From assembly GCA_023433185.1 (NCBI GenBank), contig JAEZEN010000308.1, positions 1 to 5,009 of the forward strand: a stretch of 5,009 nucleotides of DNA. The letters are read 5' to 3'. This document shows positions 1 through 5,009 of the stretch, in pieces. The notes beneath the pieces were generated by a model. The model was not told the origin of the DNA and did no database searches. It saw only the letters and a list, made by a program, of their open reading frames with translations. The stretch comes from Pseudomonadota bacterium (GTDB lineage: Bacteria; Pseudomonadota; Alphaproteobacteria; Rhizobiales; Kaistiaceae). Positions within the stretch are counted from its first letter, which is position 1. Each line of letters opens with the position of its first letter. Position numbers and translations under genes: made by a program.

Positions 1-1
1 G

Positions 2-1282
2 TGGTTCGCCGCCCATCTCGCGGCGAACACCGTCGAGGGCCAGGCGCTGTGGGGCTATGCCGCGGCGGCCGCCGGCCTCGTCATCGCCATCCTCTCCCCG
101 GTTCTCGGCGCCATCGCCGATGCGAGCGGGGCACGGAAGCCATGGATCGCGGCGTTCTCGGTGCTGATCGTGCTCAGCGCCTTCGCGCTGTGGTTCGCCG
201 AGCCCGGCGTCGAGGGCGCGGTGCTGATCGCGCTCGCCGCCTTCGCGCTCGGCACCATCGGCGTCGAGTTCGCCACCGTCTTCAACAACGCCATGATGCC
301 CGATCTCGTCGAGGAAGGCCGCATGGGACGCCTGTCGGGGACCGGCTGGGCGATCGGCTATTGCGGCGGCCTGCTCTCGCTCGCCGTGGTGCTCGGCCTC
401 CTCGTCGCCGACCCGGCGACGGGGCGGACCATCCTCGGCGTGCCGCCGCTCTTCGGCCTCGAGGCGGGGAACGGCGCGGGCGATCGCGCGTCGGGGCCCT
501 TCACGGCGCTTTGGTATGTCCTCTTCGTGCTGCCGCTATTCTTCTTCACCCCCGATGCGCCGCGCCGCCGCAGGCTGCGCGCGGCGGTGCGTCCGGGCCT
601 TGCGGCGCTCTGCGCCAACATCGCCGGGCTTCGCCATCACCGGAACCTGGCGCGCTTCCTCGTCGCCAACATGGTCTATCTCGACGGCATGAACGCACTC
701 GCCGTGTTCGGCGCGATCTACGCGACGAGCGTCTTCGGCTGGTCGGCGATGGAACTCGGCCTTTTCGGCATCCTGCTCATCGTCTGCGGCATCTTCGGTT
801 CGCTCGCCGGCGGCCGCCTCGACGACCGGTTCGGCCCCAAGCCGGTGATCATCACGTCCGTCCTCCTCCTCGCGGCCTCGGCCCTCGCCATCCTTTCGGT
901 CGACGCCACGCGGATCCTGTTCGTCATCCCCGTGGACCCGCCGGTGCCGGGCGACGGTCTCTTCGCCTCGGCCGCCGAGCAGGCCTATCTCGGGCTCGGC
1001 GTGGTCATCGGGCTCACCGTCGGCCCGGCCCAGGCGGCGAGCCGCTCGCTGCTTGCGCGCCTCGCCCCGCCCGGGGAAGTCACGCAGTATTTCGGCCTCC
1101 TCGCGCTCAGCGGCCGGGTGACGAGTTTCGTCGGCCCGCTGGCCGTCGGCCTCCTCACCACCGTCTCCGGCAGCCAGCGGGTCGGCATCTCGGTGATCGT
1201 GTTCTTCTTCCTTGGCGGCGCGGCGCTGCTGGCGGGCGTCCGCCCGTCACGCAATGGCGGGCGTGGCGCGAGTTCGACCTGA
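2..1282 (+). CDS. MFS transporter, UMF1/Atg22-like family (5' partial)
   Basis: This is a polytopic inner-membrane transporter whose start lies left of the window; 426 residues are visible. Seen: about ten hydrophobic segments, a first cytoplasmic loop LGAIADASGARKPW (visible residues 35-48), NNAMMPDLV (95-103), GRLSGTGWAIGYCGG (109-123), a second-half MFS loop GGRLDDRFGPK (270-280), and GPAQAASRSLLARLAPPG followed by QYFGL (341-366). The MPDLV, RLSGxGWAxGYxGG and QAxSRSLxARLxPP stretches are typical of UMF1-type MFS permeases, which resemble yeast vacuolar Atg22. From the family pattern only about 20-35 N-terminal residues (the first membrane segment) should be missing. The substrate of bacterial members is not established and nothing here indicates it. 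The gene converges with the NTF2-like gene 36 bp downstream, with no convincing terminator between them. An overlapping long open frame in frame 1 is a GC-rich shadow. Confidence 0.88.
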   Translation, partial: WFAAHLAANTVEGQALWGYAAAAAGLVIAILSPVLGAIADASGARKPWIAAFSVLIVLSAFALWFAEPGVEGAVLIALAAFALGTIGVEFATVFNNAMMPDLVEEGRMGRLSGTGWAIGYCGGLLSLAVVLGLLVADPATGRTILGVPPLFGLEAGNGAGDRASGPFTALWYVLFVLPLFFFTPDAPRRRRLRAAVRPGLAALCANIAGLRHHRNLARFLVANMVYLDGMNALAVFGAIYATSVFGWSAMELGLFGILLIVCGIFGSLAGGRLDDRFGPKPVIITSVLLLAASALAILSVDATRILFVIPVDPPVPGDGLFASAAEQAYLGLGVVIGLTVGPAQAASRSLLARLAPPGEVTQYFGLLALSGRVTSFVGPLAVGLLTTVSGSQRVGISVIVFFFLGGAALLAGVRPSRNGGRGASST

Positions 1283-1318
1283 CACCATCGGCCGCGGACG
1301 CCCGATCAACCATCGGAT

Positions 1319-1765
1319 TCAGGGCTTCAGCGCCGTGACCTGGAAGAACCTCTCGATCCACTGGCCGTCGCGGTTGACCAGGGTCTCGTTGACGAAGACC
1401 CGCGCCGGCAGCGGCGTGCCGTCGAAACTTCCCTTGAGCTCTGCGGTGAACGTCCTCAGGGCCACGTCCGGCGACAGCAGGACCACCGTCGGCTCGGTGA
1501 TGAAGGTCTGATCGTAGTCGAGCCTGGCCAGGGACGCGATCTGGTCCTCCACCGTCTGCGGCCCGTCGTAATAGGGCGTGACGGATATGTGGTCCTCGGT
1601 CATCAGCGCCCGGATCGCCGTGACGTCCCTGGCTGCGAAGGCATCGTCCAGGGCATTGGAGGATGCATTGACTGCGGCGATGGTTCCGGCGTCGTCCGCG
1701 GTCGCCGGCGTGAGGCTCGCGGCGACGAGAACGGTGAACGAAAGCAGGGCGGTCAGTCTCTTCAT
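1319..1765 (-). CDS. Exported NTF2/SnoaL-like (DUF4440-type) protein
   Basis: The predicted protein is 148 residues, to be secreted to the periplasm. Residues 1-23 form a Sec signal peptide: MKRL, a hydrophobic core to about residue 18, then ATA|DD as a likely cleavage site. The mature part fits a single NTF2-like cone fold: a helical start (AVNASSNALDDAFAARDVTAI, here residues 31-51), LMTEDHISVTPYYDGP (54-69) and a final strand DGQWIERFFQVTAL (133-146). In such SnoaL/DUF4440 proteins the fold makes a small pocket that binds or isomerises varied ligands, so the fold does not define a reaction. I chose the ATG at 1765 because a strong GGAGGAG lies six bases upstream; the in-frame GTG at 1780 would overlap that site. 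It is divergent from the ClpP-like gene, whose own C-terminus also looks NTF2-like. The ligand is unknown. Confidence 0.82.
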   Translation of the reverse strand: MKRLTALLSFTVLVAASLTPATADDAGTIAAVNASSNALDDAFAARDVTAIRALMTEDHISVTPYYDGPQTVEDQIASLARLDYDQTFITEPTVVLLSPDVALRTFTAELKGSFDGTPLPARVFVNETLVNRDGQWIERFFQVTALKP

Positions 1766-1771
1766 GCGACG

Positions 1772-1778
1772 CTCCTCC
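1772..1778 (-). promoter_or_regulatory. Ribosome binding site deciding the start of the NTF2-like gene
   Basis: On the minus strand GGAGGAG precedes the ATG at 1765 with six bases between. It is a near-perfect anti-16S match and rules against the upstream in-frame GTG at 1780, which immediately precedes it. Confidence 0.75.
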
Positions 1779-1882
1779 ACTTCATCGCGAGGTCATCGAG
1801 GGATTGCACCACGGCGGCCCCCGGGGCGCAACCTGCGCGCGGCGGGGTCGCAGCCAAGTCGGTGACCGCCCCCGTTTCTCCG

Positions 1883-1911
1883 TTGAAGAAGTCGGTGGAA
1901 TCCGGGACACT
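1883..1911 (+). promoter_or_regulatory. Candidate housekeeping-type promoter for the ClpP-like/SPOR gene
   Basis: TTGAAG (1883-1888), a 17-bp spacer and GACACT (1906-1911) lie 37 bp before the proposed ATG. The -35 matches TTGACA at four of six positions; the -10 is poor at three of six. The 183-bp divergent region (1766-1948) must hold promoters for both flanking genes, but I could not find a convincing one for the minus-strand gene. A short inverted repeat, GCGCA-ACC-TGCGC, is also present at 1826-1838. Confidence 0.25.
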
Positions 1912-1948
1912 CTCCTCGGGGTTGCGTCGATGGGGATGGGGCTCGGCG

Positions 1949-3277
1949 ATGCAGGGACTGGGAAAGCACCTGCGCCGTTGGTGGCGATGGACGGCGGCGG
2001 GATCGTTGGCACTGGGCATCGCAGGGCCGGCCGCTGCGGCGACGATCGACATCGAGACGACGCAGATCGACGGTGAGACGCTGGCCTTCATTACCATAGA
2101 AGGTGATCTTGAGTTCGGCGACGAGCTGCGTTTCGCTGACCTGGCGATCGGTGTACCCAAGGCGGCGGTGTTTTTCGCCAGCGCCGGTGGCAGCCTCCAT
2201 GCCGGCATAGAGATCGGCCGGGCGATCCGTCTCAAGGGTTTCGCGACGATCGTGGCAGACCCGCGTTCCTGCGCGTCGGCTTGTGCACTCGCCTGGCTCG
2301 GCGGAACGCCGCGCTTCATGGCGGTGGACTATGGCGTCGGCTTCCACGCCGCGACGATTGCGACCGATCCGGCGCGGGCCGCGGATTCGGTCGGTAATGC
2401 GCTGGTCGGCGCTTACTTGAACCAGCTTGGCATGACGCCGGCGGCGATCCGCTACATGACGGAAGCCCAGCCTCACGGCATGCAATGGATGTCCTTTGCC
2501 GATGCCGCGGCGGTCGGCATTGAGGTCGTGGCCCTGGCGCCGGTCGAGCCAGCCCCGGCGGAAGAAGTGCCTTCGTCGACAGACGATGATTGGGCGTCCT
2601 ACGGCGATTGGATACAGATCTACAGCCGACAGTCGTTGAGCGAGGCAGTCGAACTCGGCATGGCCTATCGCCGGGAGTTCCCGGGCACGTTCGTGTTCAG
2701 TTACGACAACGGCTGGTATGTCGTTGCACTTGGACCCTTCGCATCCGGGACCGCCGCGCGCCAGAGGGACCGGTTAATTGCGGCGCGTCGCATTCCGAGG
2801 GATAGCCTCGTCAATCGCGGCGAACGGTTCCAGGACCTCGTGTGGGGAGATACGCCGCGCGGCGAGTTGGCCAGGCGGCCCGCCGCCGAGGCCCTGGCGC
2901 TTGCTGCCGCGGAGGAGTTCTTCGCCGCGACGTCTCGACCCCAAAGCGCCACCATCGCCTACCTCGCGGGAGTCTATCCGGCCCGGCTGCGGTATTTCGG
3001 TCGCTGGATGGCGAGGGCCGACGTGATGCGAGAGAAGGAGGCGTTTGTCGCGCGCTGGCCGGACCGGCGATACATTCTCCGCGACGGCGCAATCGTATCC
3101 CGCCATTCGAGTGGGACCTGTACCGTCGACGGCCTCGTGGATTGGCGCACCTACAGCGCGCAGCGGAAGGCGACTTCCACCGGCACGGCCCGCTTCAAGC
3201 TCATGTTCCGCCGAGAGGGAGGCGGCCTCAAGTTGGTCGGCGAAGAGAGCGAGGTCATCACCCGGACAGTCCGGTGA
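1949..3277 (+). CDS. Exported ClpP/crotonase-fold protein with SPOR-like and NTF2-like domains
   Basis: The predicted protein is 442 residues. Residues 1-31 look like a signal peptide: a basic LRRWWRW start, a hydrophobic core, then PAAAA|TID. Residues 35-195 match the periplasmic ClpP-like family (COG3904-type): AVFFASAGGSLHAG (72-85), CASACALAWLGGTPR (108-122) and GFHAA (131-135). Ser110 and His133 sit where ClpP has its nucleophile and base; Cys108 and Cys112 could pair. An acidic, proline-rich linker (about 196-215) leads to a SPOR-like domain (219-297): WIQIYSRQSLSEA, then NGWYVVALGPFASG, ending RDSLVNRGERF. SPOR domains bind glycan strands stripped of stem peptides. Residues 313-442 look NTF2-like, with RYFGRW, FVARWPDRRY and CTVDGLVDW. 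The start is the ATG giving a clean signal peptide; its G-rich upstream is a weak ribosome site, and GTG at 1895 is an in-frame alternative. Whether it is a peptidase or a binding protein is unknown. Codons are less GC-biased than in the flanking transporter. Confidence 0.85.
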   Translation: MQGLGKHLRRWWRWTAAGSLALGIAGPAAAATIDIETTQIDGETLAFITIEGDLEFGDELRFADLAIGVPKAAVFFASAGGSLHAGIEIGRAIRLKGFATIVADPRSCASACALAWLGGTPRFMAVDYGVGFHAATIATDPARAADSVGNALVGAYLNQLGMTPAAIRYMTEAQPHGMQWMSFADAAAVGIEVVALAPVEPAPAEEVPSSTDDDWASYGDWIQIYSRQSLSEAVELGMAYRREFPGTFVFSYDNGWYVVALGPFASGTAARQRDRLIAARRIPRDSLVNRGERFQDLVWGDTPRGELARRPAAEALALAAAEEFFAATSRPQSATIAYLAGVYPARLRYFGRWMARADVMREKEAFVARWPDRRYILRDGAIVSRHSSGTCTVDGLVDWRTYSAQRKATSTGTARFKLMFRREGGGLKLVGEESEVITRTVR

Positions 3278-3309
3278 GGCGGGCCCCCCCTGCCTGTCCC
3301 GCGCCAGCC

Positions 3310-3480
3310 TCTCGGCGCTACCCCAGCTTGGCCATGGCGTGGCGGAGGTCCGAAATAGTCCTCGAGCGAATAGATCGACATGTCCTTGCCGTAGCCGGGC
3401 TGCCTCTGCCGCCATGCGACATCCCCCGCACTGATCACAAGTACGAGAGTCAGAACCGAAGTACCGGCAAGTCCGATATC
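3310..3480 (-). other. Unassigned reading frame with one hydrophobic segment; possible gene remnant
   Basis: Most of the 208-bp gap 3278-3485 is an open frame on the minus strand, just after the oxidoreductase stop and in a different frame. It begins DIGLAGTSVLTLVLVISAG, which could be one membrane span, then has WRQRQPGYGKDMSIYSLEDY and FGPPPRHGQAGVAPR. The second part uses many G/C third positions, as real genes here do. There is no ATG, GTG or TTG before the hydrophobic part and no ribosome site; the only in-frame ATG (KDM, about 3382) comes after it. The frame then runs on without a stop under the opposite-strand gene. I do not recognise it. It may be a decayed gene end, a small membrane protein with a non-standard start, or chance. 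Confidence 0.2.
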
Positions 3481-3485
3481 CGAAC

Positions 3486-4490
3486 CTATGGCACGGTCAG
3501 CACGATCCGGCCGACATGGTCTCCCGCGTCCATGCGGGCATGGGCGTCGGCGGCGCGGACGAGAGGATAGGTCGAGCCGATGACCGGCGCGATGGTGCGC
3601 GCTTCGAAGAGGGGCCAGACCTTCTCGTGGAGAACCCTGGCGATCCGCGCCTTGAACGCGACCGAGCGCGGCCGGAGCGTCGAGCCGGTGTGCCAGAGGC
3701 GCTTGACCATCAGCCGCCGGATGTCGACCTCGGAACGCGCGCCCTTCTGCACCGCGATCTGGACGATGCGCGCCTCCTCGGCGGCGGCCTCGTAGTTGCG
3801 GTTGACATAGTCGCCGCCGACCATGTCGAGAATGACGTCGACGCCGCGGCCGTCGGTGACGCGCCGGACGACCTCGACGAAGTCCTCGGTCCTGTAGTTG
3901 ATCGCCACCTCGGCGCCGAGGGCGACGCAGGCCGCGCACTTCTCGTCGTTGCCGGCGGTGACGAAGACGCGGGCGCCGAAGGCGCGGGCGAGCTGGATGG
4001 CGCTGGTGCCCACTCCCGACGCGCCGCCATGGATGAGGATCGACTCCCCCGATTCCAGCCGGCCGCGCTCGAAGATCGATGGCCAGATGGTGAAGAAGGT
4101 CTCGGGGATGGCCGCGGCCTCCTCGATCGTGAAGCCGCGCGGCACCGGCAGGGCGTTGGTCTCGTCGACCCGGGCGTATTCGGCATAGCCGGCGCCGGGG
4201 AGGAGCGCGCAGACGGGATCGCCCAGGGCGAAGCGTGACGCCCCTTCGCCCAGGGCCGCCACCTCGCCGGCGACCTCGAGCCCCGGGATCTCCACCGGCG
4301 CGCCGGGCGGCGGCGGATACTGGCCGCGGCGCTGCATGATGTCGGGTCGGTTCACCCCGGCGGCGCCGACCTTGATGAGGATCTCGCCCGGTCCGGGTTG
4401 CGGCACGGGCCGCTCCGCCGCCACCAGCACTTCGGGTCCGCCCGGCGCCTTGATCACGATCGCGGTCATCGTTTCGGGGAGCGTGGCCAA
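3486..4490 (-). CDS. NADPH:quinone oxidoreductase, PIG3-type (zinc-less MDR)
   Basis: The predicted cytoplasmic enzyme is 334 residues, usual for the family. PIG3/zeta-crystallin-like medium-chain reductases pass hydride from NADPH to quinones or similar electron acceptors. Seen: a GroES-like N-terminal domain with GVNRPDIMQRRGQYPPPPG (45-63) and IPGLEVAGEV (68-77), the former close to a PIG3 signature. The Rossmann nucleotide-binding loop is ILIHGGASGVGTSAIQLA (151-168), followed by NDEKCAACVALGAEVAINYR (181-200) and GRGVDVILDMVGG (214-226). The ligands of zinc-dependent alcohol dehydrogenases are absent. The frame contains only two plausible starts after an in-frame TAG at 4527-4529: TTG at 4490 and ATG at 4469. 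AAGGAG lies ten bases before the TTG, while nothing purine-rich precedes the ATG, so TTG is preferred; the ATG version would be 327 residues. It is divergent from the DUF1192 gene. The natural substrate cannot be read from sequence. Confidence 0.93.
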   Translation of the reverse strand: MATLPETMTAIVIKAPGGPEVLVAAERPVPQPGPGEILIKVGAAGVNRPDIMQRRGQYPPPPGAPVEIPGLEVAGEVAALGEGASRFALGDPVCALLPGAGYAEYARVDETNALPVPRGFTIEEAAAIPETFFTIWPSIFERGRLESGESILIHGGASGVGTSAIQLARAFGARVFVTAGNDEKCAACVALGAEVAINYRTEDFVEVVRRVTDGRGVDVILDMVGGDYVNRNYEAAAEEARIVQIAVQKGARSEVDIRRLMVKRLWHTGSTLRPRSVAFKARIARVLHEKVWPLFEARTIAPVIGSTYPLVRAADAHARMDAGDHVGRIVLTVP

Positions 4491-4500
4491 GACCGGTCTT

Positions 4501-4506
4501 CTCCTT
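4501..4506 (-). promoter_or_regulatory. Ribosome binding site supporting a TTG start of the oxidoreductase
   Basis: AAGGAG on the minus strand stands ten bases before TTG at 4490 and 31 bases before the ATG at 4469. The spacing is slightly long for the TTG but far too long for the ATG. Confidence 0.6.
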
Positions 4507-4523
4507 GTTCGGGTCGTGACGCT

Positions 4524-4552
4524 GGTCTATCGGCTCGTCGGGCGGGTGACAA
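4524..4552 (-). promoter_or_regulatory. Candidate promoter of the oxidoreductase gene
   Basis: On the minus strand TTGTCA (4552-4547) matches the -35 consensus at five of six positions. It is followed by a 17-bp spacer and TAGACC (4529-4524), a weak -10 with three matches. Transcription would begin near 4518, giving a leader of under 30 bases that contains the AAGGAG ribosome site. Confidence 0.38.
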
Positions 4553-4598
4553 TCCACCGGAGCCGTCGCGAGGTCCGTAGAGGGGGGCGACGCGGTGC

Positions 4599-4627
4599 TT
4601 GATCGGGCCGCGGCATCGTCCCAGAAT
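4599..4627 (+). promoter_or_regulatory. Candidate promoter of the DUF1192 gene
   Basis: TTGATC (4599-4604), a 17-bp spacer and CAGAAT (4622-4627) each match the sigma-70 consensus at four of six positions. Transcription would start near 4634, about 50 bases before the ATG. The octamer GCTTGATC that includes the -35 recurs at 4633-4640, close to the predicted start site. Confidence 0.38.
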
Positions 4628-4643
4628 TGGCCGCTTGATCCAG

Positions 4644-4664
4644 ATCGGGGCGCTTCGACCCGAT
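4644..4664 (+). repeat. Hairpin in the predicted leader of the DUF1192 gene
   Basis: ATCGGG (4644-4649) and CCCGAT (4659-4664) form a perfect six-bp inverted repeat. After one G-A mismatch, CG/CG can pair inside around a CTT loop. It ends nine bases before the GAGG ribosome site, so as RNA it could affect translation; as DNA it could be an operator. Neither role is shown. Confidence 0.4.
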
Positions 4665-4673
4665 GCGCGATGC

Positions 4674-4680
4674 GAGGTGG
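4674..4680 (+). promoter_or_regulatory. Ribosome binding site deciding the start of the DUF1192 gene
   Basis: GAGGTGG precedes the ATG at 4684, with six bases between GAGG and the ATG. The earlier in-frame ATG at 4663 has no such site, and the added residues MRDARWW do not resemble the family. Confidence 0.6.
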
Positions 4681-4683
4681 TGG

Positions 4684-4875
4684 ATGCCGATCGCCGACGA
4701 AGACCAGCCGACACGGACGCACGCCCATCGCCTCGGGGAGGACCTGAGCGCCCTCTCCCTCGACGAACTGGCCGAACGAATCAGTCTGCTCAGGCAGGAA
4801 ATCGACCGCGTCGAGGCGGCGATCGGAGCCAAGCGGGCGAGCGCCGCTGCCGCGGACGCGGTCTTCAAGGTCTAG
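4684..4875 (+). CDS. DUF1192 family small protein
   Basis: The predicted protein is 63 residues, typical of DUF1192, a family of short alphaproteobacterial proteins of unknown function. The family pattern is visible in order: an acidic start MPIADEDQP (1-9), LGEDLSALSLDELAERI (17-33), LLRQEIDRVEAAIGAK (35-50), an alanine stretch and a terminal VFKV. Residues about 25-52 should form one amphipathic helix with leucine/isoleucine spacing suited to a coiled coil, so self-association or partner binding is likely. There is no signal peptide or membrane segment, so it is probably cytoplasmic. The start at 4684 is set by a ribosome site; an ATG at 4663 would add seven unlikely residues. It is divergent from the quinone oxidoreductase. 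From memory, this pairing recurs in Hyphomicrobiales, often next to DUF1465/RcdA-like genes, but that could not be verified here. Confidence 0.83.
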   Translation: MPIADEDQPTRTHAHRLGEDLSALSLDELAERISLLRQEIDRVEAAIGAKRASAAAADAVFKV

Positions 4876-4917
4876 GATTCCGGCCGGTTCCAGGTCCGGC
4901 AGCGGCTCGGGCGGGCG

Positions 4918-4949
4918 TTAACGAAGTCTTAGGCTTTACAAGGTATTAC
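4918..4949 (+). promoter_or_regulatory. Candidate CtrA-controlled promoter of a gene beyond the right edge
   Basis: TTAA-N7-TTAG (4918-4932) differs by one base from the CtrA box TTAA-N7-TTAA. A possible -10, TATTAC (4944-4949, four of six matches), follows. This puts the box centre about 31 bp before a start site near 4956, overlapping the -35 position as in CtrA-activated promoters of Caulobacter and relatives. No housekeeping -35 is present at the right spacing. The region is visibly less GC-rich than the genes. No plausible start codon with an open frame lies in 4950-5009 (a GTG at 4977 reaches TGA at once), so the controlled gene begins outside the window. Confidence 0.4.
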
Positions 4950-4956
4950 TGACGCC

Positions 4957-4993
4957 ATCCAGTCACCTGGATTCGAGTGGCTCCTGTCCACTC
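4957..4993 (+). other. Two tandem perfect hairpins (structured leader or terminator)
   Basis: ATCCAG-TCAC-CTGGAT (4957-4972) and GAGTGG-CTCCTGT-CCACTC (4975-4993) are both perfect six-bp inverted repeats, only two bases apart. They begin directly at the start site predicted from the CtrA-like promoter, so they could be the 5' leader of the next gene. The second is followed by TGTTTG, a poor U tract, so termination of the DUF1192 transcript is an alternative. Apart from these and the CtrA-like box, 4876-5009 holds only a weak five-bp stem at 4883-4900. Confidence 0.42.
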
Positions 4994-5009
4994 TGTTTGA
5001 CGCCTCCCT

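Noticed and set aside
1287..1306. ATCGG/CCGAT stem between the convergent transporter and NTF2-like genes
   Set aside because: It has only five base pairs, a ten-base loop and no T tract, which is not enough to call a terminator in DNA this rich in G and C.
1..1338. Long frame-1 open frame over the transporter, very arginine-rich
   Set aside because: It is a GC-rich shadow; the frame-2 translation has the transporter motifs and membrane segments.
1589..1948. Upstream extension of the ClpP-like frame over the NTF2-like gene
   Set aside because: It is antisense to a well-supported gene, and a signal peptide starts at the ATG at 1949. A short extension to GTG 1895 is possible but less likely.
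3262..3302. CCGGAC-A-GTCCGG palindrome (3262-3274) and GCGGG/CCCGC stem (3279-3302) as a terminator
   Set aside because: The first lies in the last codons of the gene with almost no loop, the second has only five pairs and a 14-base loop, and there is no T tract on either strand.
3516..4238. Acidic 240-residue plus-strand open frame
   Set aside because: It is the complement shadow of the oxidoreductase, with low-complexity Asp/Glu/Gly composition.
3151..4728. 525-residue minus-strand open frame across the oxidoreductase
   Set aside because: Its arginine/proline-rich translation is a shadow of the oxidoreductase; only the piece in the gap 3310-3480 was kept as a weak candidate.
4883..4900. 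GCCGG/CCGGC stem after the DUF1192 stop codon
   Set aside because: It has five base pairs without a T tract and is of a kind expected by chance at this base composition.
4966..5009. tRNA-like GGATTCGAGT and stem at the right edge
   Set aside because: No acceptor, D or anticodon arms can be drawn on either strand, and the T-loop resemblance is partial.

Overview
The window is very GC-rich DNA from an alphaproteobacterium, most likely of the order Hyphomicrobiales (Rhizobiales). The reasons are the base composition, a DUF1192-type small protein divergent from a PIG3-type quinone oxidoreductase, and a near-consensus CtrA-type box at the right edge. I recognised families from motifs by eye; no database search was run.

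Layout, left to right. Positions 2-1282 (+) hold a major-facilitator transporter of the UMF1/Atg22-like family that lacks only its extreme N-terminus. Converging on it is a small exported NTF2/SnoaL-like protein (1319-1765, -). Divergent from that, across a 183-bp gap, is the most unusual gene (1949-3277, +). It encodes an exported protein that reads as a ClpP/crotonase-fold domain, a SPOR-like domain and a C-terminal NTF2-like domain. A 208-bp gap (3278-3485) follows, holding an unassigned reading frame on the minus strand. Next is a zinc-less NADPH:quinone oxidoreductase (3486-4490, -) that appears to start at TTG. A 193-bp divergent promoter region (4491-4683) separates it from a 63-residue DUF1192 protein (4684-4875, +). 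The last 134 bp hold no gene. They show a CtrA-like box placed over the -35 region of a candidate promoter, followed by two perfect hairpins, and look like the control region of a gene starting beyond the window.

How the genes fit together: the two exported proteins at 1319-3277 share a promoter region and both carry NTF2-like domains, so they may act together in the periplasm. This is inference. The oxidoreductase and DUF1192 genes look like core chromosomal genes, and the right edge may be under cell-cycle (CtrA) control. Nothing shows a phage, transposon, CRISPR array, tRNA or rRNA. The best candidate for something undescribed is the ClpP-like/SPOR/NTF2 protein.
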